5,560 bases of DNA from an uncultured Methanobrevibacter sp. (GTDB taxonomy: Archaea > Methanobacteriota > Methanobacteria > Methanobacteriales > Methanobacteriaceae), in contig NZ_ONER01000096.1 of NCBI RefSeq assembly GCF_900316895.1, positions 1 to 5,560 on the forward strand. Reading direction: 5' to 3'. Shown here in pieces: positions 1 to 4,543 of the stretch; the first letter of the stretch is position 1; each line of letters begins with the position of its first letter. Below the pieces are notes generated by a model that was not told the DNA's origin, made no database searches, and saw nothing but the letters and a program-made list of their open reading frames with translations. The position numbers and the translations under genes were made by a program.

Positions 1-1224
1 TGGCCTGATTTGATGAAACTGAAAAGGAAACGCATTGCAAACATGGCCCCATTTTTGGACGGCAAATTCAAGGAATACGACCTTGATGTTGCTCATGGAA
101 AAGGAATAATTTTGGATGAGCACACAGTTAAAGTCGGCGATGAGACATTTACAACAGATAAGATTGTAATCTGCACAGGCCTGAAACCAGTCATTCCGGA
201 TATTCCAGGAAAGGAATATCTGCACGACAGCACTGACTTTTTAGACATTGACGATTTGCCGAAACATGCAATCATAATAGGTGCAGGATTTGTCGGAATG
301 GAATTTGCATCAATACTTGCAGAGGCCGGCCTCAGCGCAGATGTTATAATCAGAGGAAACATGGCCCTGAAATACTTCCACCAACCATATGTACAGAACG
401 TGATTGAAATCCTGAAAGAAAAAAACATTAATTTCCATTTTAACCAGACAGTAACTGAAGTAATAAGCAATATCGATATAGACAATCCCGAAGATAAGGT
501 CCTGAATGTTGAAAATGCCCTAAACTCAGATGATGATTTAAGAGATCCTGAAGCAAAAATTGACAATGTGGCCTATGAAGACGGCTTTACAGTCAAATGT
601 GAAAGCGGACTTAGCCTTACTGGAGACTATGTTATAGCTGCAATGGGCAGAACAGCTAATGTTGAAGACATTGGCCTTGAAAACGTAGGTCTGACATACA
701 CAAACAAGGGAATCAAGGTAAACGGACACCTTCAGACTGAAGTTCCAAACATATATGCTTCAGGGGATGTGGCAGATACAGGAATTGCAAAGCTTGTAAC
801 CGTTGCAATACATCACTCAAAATACCTTGCAAAGGAATTGCTGGGCAAGGCTGATGAGATAACATATCCTGTCGTTCCTGCAGTTGCATATACAATTCCA
901 AGAATTGCCACCGCGGGTATTCCGGCATATGTGGCTGAAGAAAGTGATGAATACACTGTGCATACAATTAGATACGGCAACTCATATTCCCTTGAGCTTA
1001 AAAATGACAGGACAGCCGAAGCAAAGGTCATTGTGGATAAGGACCTCAACATTGTAGGTGCTGAAATTTATGCGGCGGATGCCGAAAACGTGGCAAACAT
1101 GTTCGCATTCATCATAAATAAGAAAATAACTCTTGAAGAGCTGGACTATATGATTTATGCCTTCCCTTCAAGCAGTTCAGTATGTTTATATAAATTGCAC
1201 AATATACATTATGATTTCAGTTAG
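1..1224 (+). CDS. Pyridine nucleotide-disulfide oxidoreductase (class I FAD/NAD(P) flavoprotein), 5' end outside window
   Basis: Cytoplasmic FAD- and NAD(P)H-dependent oxidoreductase of the family that includes dihydrolipoamide dehydrogenase, mercuric reductase and RclA; the substrate cannot be told. The frame is open to base 1 and reads W-P-D-L before the first possible starts (TTG at 10, ATG at 13). Those are not the real start, because the N-terminal FAD-binding GxGxxG and the redox CxxxxC expected about 80 residues upstream are missing. Visible residues number 407. They show ICTG (57-60), the NAD(P)-binding GAGFVG (94-99), AMGR (214-217), the second FAD motif IYASGDVAD (251-259) and a C-terminal dimerisation domain (about 290-407). 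An acidic insert of about 36 residues lies at roughly 156-191. The family's C-terminal HPxxxE is FPSSSS here (388-393), so the usual His-Glu pair is absent. The family is certain; the subfamily is not. Confidence 0.93.
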   Translation, partial: WPDLMKLKRKRIANMAPFLDGKFKEYDLDVAHGKGIILDEHTVKVGDETFTTDKIVICTGLKPVIPDIPGKEYLHDSTDFLDIDDLPKHAIIIGAGFVGMEFASILAEAGLSADVIIRGNMALKYFHQPYVQNVIEILKEKNINFHFNQTVTEVISNIDIDNPEDKVLNVENALNSDDDLRDPEAKIDNVAYEDGFTVKCESGLSLTGDYVIAAMGRTANVEDIGLENVGLTYTNKGIKVNGHLQTEVPNIYASGDVADTGIAKLVTVAIHHSKYLAKELLGKADEITYPVVPAVAYTIPRIATAGIPAYVAEESDEYTVHTIRYGNSYSLELKNDRTAEAKVIVDKDLNIVGAEIYAADAENVANMFAFIINKKITLEELDYMIYAFPSSSSVCLYKLHNIHYDFS

Positions 1225-1237
1225 GAGTTTTTCCTAA
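1221..1237 (+). terminator. Small hairpin over the stop codon of the oxidoreductase gene, possible terminator
   Basis: TTAGGA (1221-1226) and TCCTAA (1232-1237) form a perfect 6-bp stem with a 5-nt loop. The TAG stop (1222-1224) sits in the left arm. A T-rich stretch, CTTTCTTAAATTTTTAATCC, follows. The hairpin is seen directly. The terminator role is inferred, since archaeal termination depends mainly on T-tracts and the ones here are short. Confidence 0.4.
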
Positions 1238-1263
1238 CTTTCTTAAATTTTTAATCCTTATCG

Positions 1264-1284
1264 TTTATATGTCTTAAAATACAT
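1264..1284 (+). promoter_or_regulatory. Candidate TATA box of the DUF11 surface-protein gene
   Basis: TTTATATG at 1264-1271 fits an archaeal TATA box and would place the transcription start near 1293, giving a leader of about 26 nt before ATG 1319. A second AT-rich stretch (TTAAAATACAT, 1274-1284) is an alternative. A stronger-looking TTTATATAAAT at 1185-1195 lies inside the end of the upstream gene and would give a leader of about 100 nt carrying the 1221-1237 hairpin. No strong Shine-Dalgarno precedes the ATG; only GGGTATCCTG is present. Confidence 0.4.
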
Positions 1285-1318
1285 AGTTTTAACTGTAAAC
1301 ATAAAAACGGGTATCCTG

Positions 1319-2023
1319 ATGAATATCAAGATTATAATATTATTCATGCTAATTGCTCTTTCAAGTTTGGCCTGCACCAATGCATTGGATTTGGACAGTG
1401 CCACAGATAACCTGACGGATCATGACGCACATAATATAGAAGCTGCAGTTGAACCTGGTAATGGTGAAGTGCTTGGCAAAGAAAACGACACTGTTGTTAT
1501 GGCCAGTGAATCACAGGCCAGCAATTTATCCTCCAAGGATAGTGCTTCGTCAGCATATTTGGTCATAGATAATGATGCAGATAAGGAAAACATTGTCATT
1601 GGGGATTATGTAACATGGACTGTCAGCGTGTTGAACAAGGGTCCTGGAAATGCAAAAAACGTAAAGGTATTTGATAAGCTTCCTGAGGGTCTGAAATACA
1701 TAACACATAAAACCACACAGGGGACATTCAATCCGAAAACAGGAATATGGGACATTGGCGACATTTTAAACGGCAAGGAAGTATTTCTTTATATAACCAC
1801 ACTTGCTGTTTCAGCTGGTGAAAAAATAAACAAGGCCAATTTGACCAGTGCATCCGTTAACTTAAACAATGAAACATATGAAGCCGAAGAGATTGATGTT
1901 TTCGACAATCCTAAAGAGAATCATGTGAAACATCATGCAGATTCCATAATGCCTGCCGGAAATCCGATAGGGCTGATTTTACTATCACTTTTAGCATGTT
2001 TCATTACTTTTCTTAAAAAATAG
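1319..2023 (+). CDS. Small adhesin-like surface protein with one DUF11 domain and C-terminal membrane anchor
   Basis: A 234-residue exported protein, probably displayed on the cell surface; no enzymatic function is evident. Residues 1-22 are a signal peptide (NIK then a hydrophobic core, likely cleavage after TNA). Residues 23-79 are a polar, acidic spacer. Residues 80-196 are one DUF11-type beta-sandwich, with the family pattern WTVSVLNKGPGNAKNVKVFDKLPEG followed by WDIGDI. Residues 216-232 are a hydrophobic anchor after PAGNPI and end in FLKK, the GNPI-type tail of Methanobrevibacter adhesin-like proteins. Five N-glycosylation sequons occur (N31, N56, N69, N174, N184). It is short for its class, which usually carries several repeats, yet signal and anchor are both intact, so I read it as complete. 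SLAC before the cleavage site does not fit a lipobox. Its stop codon abuts that of the convergent downstream gene. Confidence 0.9.
   Translation: MNIKIIILFMLIALSSLACTNALDLDSATDNLTDHDAHNIEAAVEPGNGEVLGKENDTVVMASESQASNLSSKDSASSAYLVIDNDADKENIVIGDYVTWTVSVLNKGPGNAKNVKVFDKLPEGLKYITHKTTQGTFNPKTGIWDIGDILNGKEVFLYITTLAVSAGEKINKANLTSASVNLNNETYEAEEIDVFDNPKENHVKHHADSIMPAGNPIGLILLSLLACFITFLKK
2015..2020 (-). terminator. T-tract downstream of the cysteine-synthase-family gene
   Basis: On the minus strand six T's (2020 to 2015) begin three bases after the TAA stop at 2026-2024, an arrangement suited to archaeal T-tract termination. The same six bases are the two terminal lysine codons of the convergent surface-protein gene. 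Assignment is inferred from position and composition. Confidence 0.4.
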
Positions 2024-2983
2024 TTATATTACTTCAAAATTGATGAGCTTTACCTTATTTGAATGAAGCCTAGGATTTTCATCGATTTTTTCAGATAGCT
2101 TTGTAGTTATGTATTTTTTGTTGTCATCCGGAAAAACAGTGGCAATCTTCAGCTCATCGCTGTCCATAAGGACACTTGCAAGGAAGTTTGCTCCGCTTGA
2201 AATTCCTATTCCCAAACCGAACTCCTTGGCAATTCTTTTGGACATGTTGATTGCATCACAGTCATCAATCAATACGATATCATCAATTAAATCTTCATCT
2301 ACAATTCCAGGAATGAAGTCATCGCCGATTCCTTCAATCATATGGCTGCCCTCTTCCATTCCCATTTTAAGTATTGACAATGTGGACGGTTCGAGTGCAA
2401 ATACTTTTGAATTTGGATTATTGTCTTTTATTCTCTTACCGATTCCCATAAGTGTTCCGCCTGTTCCAATTCCTGAAACGAAAGCGTTTACATCTGGAAG
2501 CTCGTCGATTATTTCCTGGCCGGTAGTGTAATATTGGGCCTGAGTATTTAATTCATTATCAAATTGGAGTGGTTTATAAGCGCCGATTTCTTCTGCAAAG
2601 TCATCCACCATCTCTAAAGCCCTTTTAAATCCGCCTTCCTCTTTTGATACGAGGTGAACGTGAGCTCCATACATCTCAATGAGTTTTCTTCTCTCAAGGG
2701 AAACCCAGTCAGGCATGAATATGTGGACCTCATGGCCGAAAAGAGCGCCTATTGCACTAAATGCAATTCCTGTGTTTCCGCTTGTAACTTCAATGATAGG
2801 CTGGCCATCCGCCAATTTGCCGTTTTCCCTTTCCTTTTGGATAATGTATAATGCAATTCTGTCCTTTATGCTTCCGGTATAATTGTAGTATTCGAGCTTG
2901 GTGTATATGCTGCCCTTTTTTCCTTCATATTCATAATCAATCTTAATCATTGGTGTATTTCCAACTAGCTTTTCAACATTCAT
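2024..2983 (-). CDS. PLP-dependent cysteine synthase family protein (CysK/CysM/CBS type)
   Basis: A fold-type II PLP enzyme, expected to catalyse beta-replacement on an activated serine (for example O-acetylserine plus sulfide to cysteine) in the cytoplasm. Counting from ATG 2983 it has 319 residues, normal for the family. VGNTPM (7-12) opens the domain; NYTGSIKDR (34-42) holds the Schiff-base lysine K40; TSGNTG (67-72) is the substrate carboxylate loop; GTGGT (173-177) is the PLP phosphate loop; GIGDDFIP (218-225) and GISSGAN (260-266) are further family blocks. In the C-terminal FPDSGERY block the sequence is FPDDNKKY (284-291), so the Ser that normally meets PLP N1 is Asp. The frame extends to TTG 2998, but ATG gives the usual N-terminus and lies just downstream of a start predicted from the nearest TATA box. 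Whether the acceptor is O-acetylserine, O-phosphoserine or homocysteine cannot be decided. Confidence 0.9.
   Translation of the reverse strand: MNVEKLVGNTPMIKIDYEYEGKKGSIYTKLEYYNYTGSIKDRIALYIIQKERENGKLADGQPIIEVTSGNTGIAFSAIGALFGHEVHIFMPDWVSLERRKLIEMYGAHVHLVSKEEGGFKRALEMVDDFAEEIGAYKPLQFDNELNTQAQYYTTGQEIIDELPDVNAFVSGIGTGGTLMGIGKRIKDNNPNSKVFALEPSTLSILKMGMEEGSHMIEGIGDDFIPGIVDEDLIDDIVLIDDCDAINMSKRIAKEFGLGIGISSGANFLASVLMDSDELKIATVFPDDNKKYITTKLSEKIDENPRLHSNKVKLINFEVI
2086..2119 (+). terminator. Possible plus-strand T-tracts for the DUF11 gene, inside the convergent gene
   Basis: Six-T runs at 2086-2091 and 2114-2119 are the first substantial plus-strand T-tracts after the stop at 2021-2023. Both lie within the 3' coding part of the opposite gene, so any transcript ended here would carry 60-100 nt of antisense sequence. 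No strong hairpin accompanies them. Weak, positional evidence only. Confidence 0.25.
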
Positions 2984-3013
2984 AATTATCCAATCCAATT
3001 CAATATTAAACTA

Positions 3014-3043
3014 TTATATATCTGTATTTTGATTGTAATATAT
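3014..3043 (-). promoter_or_regulatory. Candidate promoter of the cysteine-synthase-family gene
   Basis: Read on the minus strand, ATATATAA (3021-3014) resembles a TATA box. It would start transcription near 2992, leaving a leader of about 9 nt before ATG 2983 and excluding the TTG at 2998. A second candidate, ATATATTA (3043-3036), would start near 3015 and would include the TTG. Neither start has a good Shine-Dalgarno; GGAT repeats lie just before the ATG. Confidence 0.4.
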
Positions 3044-3066
3044 TTTTTTGAAAAATTTTTGAAATT
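3041..3066 (-). terminator. Possible terminator of the GNAT gene
   Basis: Directly after the TAG stop (3069-3067) the minus strand has a short palindromic AAAAATTTTT core (3048-3062 region) with a five-T run, then a mixed A/T run. The T-tract is short, so this is a weak call. The run overlaps the upstream edge of the next gene's promoter region. Confidence 0.3.
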
Positions 3067-3555
3067 CTATACCCCTGTCCAATGATATGCCATTCGAGGC
3101 GATCCATCCGCCACATATATCGTGCCGCATCTCTCAAAGCCGTTCCTTTCAATTTGCTTTTGCATCACGATATTGCTTGCATGGGTGTCTATTCTGATGT
3201 TTGTGTAGTTTCTTTTGCAATATGTAACAGCGCACCGGAATATGCCGTGAACATTTCCGTCGCTTGCTATTCTATGGATGGTTACATATTCATCGTCATT
3301 GAGCCATTCGCCATTTTCGATATGTTCATATGTTGGTTCTGAACCTTCAAAAAGTGCAAATACCCCATGAGGATTTTCACCCTCACATATCAGATGGCAA
3401 AAGCCATTTTCAATATCGCTTTCAATAAGGTTCACTGTGGGATACCTGTGTCCCCACTGGTCTGGATTTCCTGATTCAATCATGAAATCCTGAGCTGTCT
3501 TGTATATATCCATTATTGTCTTCAAATCTTCAAGTGCAGCTTTTCTTATATGCAT
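3067..3555 (-). CDS. GNAT family N-acetyltransferase
   Basis: A 162-residue, single-domain acetyl-CoA-dependent acyltransferase, cytoplasmic; substrate unknown. IRKAALEDLKTIMDIYKTA (3-21) is the typical GNAT beta1-alpha1 opening. QWGHRYP (33-39) is a subgroup mark. VFALFEGSEPTY (65-76) covers the central strands. TIHRIASDGNVHGIF (92-106) is motif A, with GNVHGIF where most GNATs have RxxGxG/A. IRIDTH-x2-N (120-128) with MQKQIERNGFERCGTIY (131-147) is motif B and the C-terminal end. The length is normal. ATG 3555 is preceded by AGGAAG (3568-3563) at 7-nt spacing, which supports this start. It lies 83 bp upstream of the co-directional cysteine-synthase-family gene. Because that enzyme class uses acetylated substrates, a shared pathway is conceivable, but known serine acetyltransferases have a different fold and separate promoters seem likely. 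Confidence 0.9.
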   Translation of the reverse strand: MHIRKAALEDLKTIMDIYKTAQDFMIESGNPDQWGHRYPTVNLIESDIENGFCHLICEGENPHGVFALFEGSEPTYEHIENGEWLNDDEYVTIHRIASDGNVHGIFRCAVTYCKRNYTNIRIDTHASNIVMQKQIERNGFERCGTIYVADGSPRMAYHWTGV

Positions 3556-3562
3556 CAGATAA

Positions 3563-3607
3563 CTTCCTATTAATTTAAATAATTGTTTAAAAACAGGAAT
3601 ATTTAAA
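3563..3607 (-). promoter_or_regulatory. Promoter and ribosome-binding site of the GNAT gene
   Basis: On the minus strand TTTAAATAT (3607-3599) fits a TATA box and predicts a start near 3578, about 22 nt before ATG 3555. Within that leader AGGAAG (3568-3563) is a reasonable Shine-Dalgarno. A nearer TTTAAATTA (3579-3571) would start transcription inside the gene and is less likely. Confidence 0.45.
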
Positions 3608-3624
3608 ATTTTAGAAATTTGTTT

Positions 3625-3670
3625 AAAAAAAAGAAAAAAAGAGAATTGTATCTATTTTGTAAATACAATT
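3625..3670 (-). terminator. Hairpin plus long T-tract terminator of the small secreted-protein gene
   Basis: AATTGTAT (3644-3651) and ATACAATT (3663-3670) are perfect inverted repeats: an 8-bp stem with an 11-nt loop that contains the TAG stop codon (3654-3652). On the minus strand the stem is followed after three bases by seven T's, one C and eight T's (3640-3625). Both elements are seen directly. The arrangement resembles an intrinsic terminator and the T-tract alone would serve in archaea, so transcription from this gene should largely stop before the GNAT gene. Confidence 0.75.
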
Positions 3671-4080
3671 GATTTTGCCATGTCTATTGCATCATCCCTG
3701 TCGTCGTATCCGACAACAACTATGATTCCCTCATCAACAGCCATAGCTCCATAGAGATCACCCTTTTTATAGACACGGATATCTCCATCTTTTCCATCAG
3801 CCTTAAAACCTGAAGCGGTTTGGAATGCATCATATTCCTTTTCATCCATATTTTTGTTGATAGATGGATCCTTGGAATATAGTACAAATATGCCCTTGCC
3901 CACATCCATAAATGTTACGACACCTTCTGCTTCGCTTCTTTCAAAATCAGCTCCCTTAACAACATCCATCTTGAATTTGCCATCAAAATCCTGTTTTTCG
4001 AAACTGGTGGCAGCTACTGCAGATAGGGAAAATGCACATGCGACCGCCAGTATAAATAGTACAACCATATACTTTTTCAT
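3652..4080 (-). CDS. Small secreted protein of unknown function
   Basis: A 142-residue protein I do not recognise as a named family. Residues 1-23/24 form a clear signal peptide: MKK, a hydrophobic stretch rich in Val, Leu and Ala, and an AVAA cleavage site before TSFEKQ. The mature part, about 118 residues, has no transmembrane segment and no cysteine, and is lysine- and aspartate-rich. Strand-like stretches alternate with turns: FKMDVVKGADF (36-46), GVVTFMDVGKGIFVLYSK (53-70), GDIRVYKKGDLYGAMAVDEGIIVVVG (99-124) and a final helix DAIDMAKSIVF (130-140). This suggests a compact alpha/beta domain, by inference only. With no anchor it is probably released or held non-covalently in the cell envelope. 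ATG 4080 is well supported by a perfect GGAGGT six bases upstream, hinting at strong translation. It has its own terminator and faces an adhesin-like gene across a long divergent intergenic region. Confidence 0.85.
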   Translation of the reverse strand: MKKYMVVLFILAVACAFSLSAVAATSFEKQDFDGKFKMDVVKGADFERSEAEGVVTFMDVGKGIFVLYSKDPSINKNMDEKEYDAFQTASGFKADGKDGDIRVYKKGDLYGAMAVDEGIIVVVGYDDRDDAIDMAKSIVFTK

Positions 4081-4086
4081 TTGTCA

Positions 4087-4092
4087 ACCTCC
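4087..4092 (-). promoter_or_regulatory. Strong Shine-Dalgarno of the small secreted-protein gene
   Basis: GGAGGT on the minus strand (4092-4087), 6 nt before ATG 4080, is the best ribosome-binding site in the window and fixes the start. The nearest TATA-like palindrome, TTATATAA (4109-4102), would start transcription at about 4080 and lose this site, so the working promoter is probably further out, in the AT-rich 4115-4140 stretch. Confidence 0.7.
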
Positions 4093-4310
4093 AAATATTA
4101 GTTATATAATTCTTTAATTTATTAAGTATTTATTATTTACTTTTTAATATTTTGAAAATATATTATCATATGTTCACTAAAAAAACTAAAATTGCTTATT
4201 TTCAATAATATTAACATGTGAGAAATATATTATTATAGCATTTTGTTTATTATTAATTAAATTTTGCTGGGTGTCATATAGGTAAATGGGAAATTAATTA
4301 ATTTTACATT

Positions 4311-4328
4311 AGATATTTTTTGATATCT
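4311..4328. repeat. Inverted repeat (hairpin) in the AT-rich intergenic region
   Basis: AGATAT (4311-4316) and ATATCT (4323-4328) are perfect 6-bp arms around a TTTTTG loop. GTTTTAATTT follows on the plus strand. The stem is weak (one G-C pair per arm) and could be chance in such AT-rich DNA. It lies about 20 bp after the G-rich island at 4266-4290, which is the only reason to note it. Confidence 0.35.
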
Positions 4329-4457
4329 GTTTTAATTTAAAAATTTAATATTTAAAATTTATTTTATTAATGAACAAATTTACTTAATTAATTTATTTTA
4401 AATTTAGAATATTCAGATAATTTTGAAATGATAAAAAAATATGTCCTCATTTTGAGA

Positions 4458-4480
4458 TTTATATATTAATTTATATACTT
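4458..4480 (+). promoter_or_regulatory. Candidate promoter of the right-hand adhesin-like gene
   Basis: TTTATATATT (4458-4467) and TTATATAC (4471-4478) are overlapping TATA-box candidates, predicting starts between about 4487 and 4500 and a leader of roughly 45-55 nt. CTCA-TTT-TGAG (4446-4456), a small palindrome, lies just upstream. An imperfect palindrome, ATAAGGAATATTCTTAT (4502-4518), lies just after the predicted start and could be an operator. The Shine-Dalgarno is weak (GGGAT, 4536-4540). Confidence 0.45.
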
Positions 4481-4543
4481 TAAAAAAATAGAAATTGAAG
4501 TATAAGGAATATTCTTATGCATAAATTGATTTAAAGGGATAAC

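Larger units (their letters stand above)
4093..4543. other. AT-rich divergent intergenic region between two secreted-protein genes
   Basis: About 450 bp with no credible gene: both strands are full of stop codons and the longest ATG-started frames are under 20 codons. The content is overwhelmingly A and T. Exceptions are a G-rich island at about 4266-4290 and a small hairpin at 4311-4328. It must hold the promoters of both flanking genes. No tRNA, CRISPR repeat or box C/D motif pair is visible. Leftover from a lost gene, a regulatory spacer or an undetected small RNA are all possible. Confidence 0.7.

Noticed and set aside
1170..1224. Possible frameshift at the end of the oxidoreductase gene, since its last codons look AT-rich.
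   Set aside because: The number of residues after the FPSSSS block is about that found after HPxxxE in RclA, and neither alternative frame gives a better family match.
1361..1378. Possible lipobox (SLAC) in the DUF11 protein signal peptide.
   Set aside because: The -3 residue is Ser rather than Leu, Val or Ile, a normal cleavage site (TNA) follows at once, and the protein already has a C-terminal membrane anchor.
2654..2851. A plus-strand frame of 65 codons contains CTKCNSCVSAC, which looks like a CxxCxxCxxxC iron-sulfur motif.
   Set aside because: It is exactly antisense to the conserved N-terminal part of the cysteine-synthase-family gene, including its TSGNTG region. It has no ribosome-binding site and the rest resembles no ferredoxin, so it is chance.
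3583..3629. Direct repeat TTGTTTAAAAA at 3583-3593 and 3619-3629, 36 bp apart.
   Set aside because: An 11-bp A/T-only match between promoter and terminator DNA is expected by chance in such composition.
4428..4469. Short plus-strand frame MIKKYVLILRFIY that resembles the start of a signal peptide.
   Set aside because: Thirteen codons, no Shine-Dalgarno, and it overlaps the TATA boxes of the next gene. Too little to call a gene or a decayed one.
4093..4543. CRISPR array, tRNA or box C/D RNA in the long intergenic region.
   Set aside because: No regularly spaced repeats of 20 bp or more, no cloverleaf-like G+C-rich arms, and no paired C and D boxes were seen.
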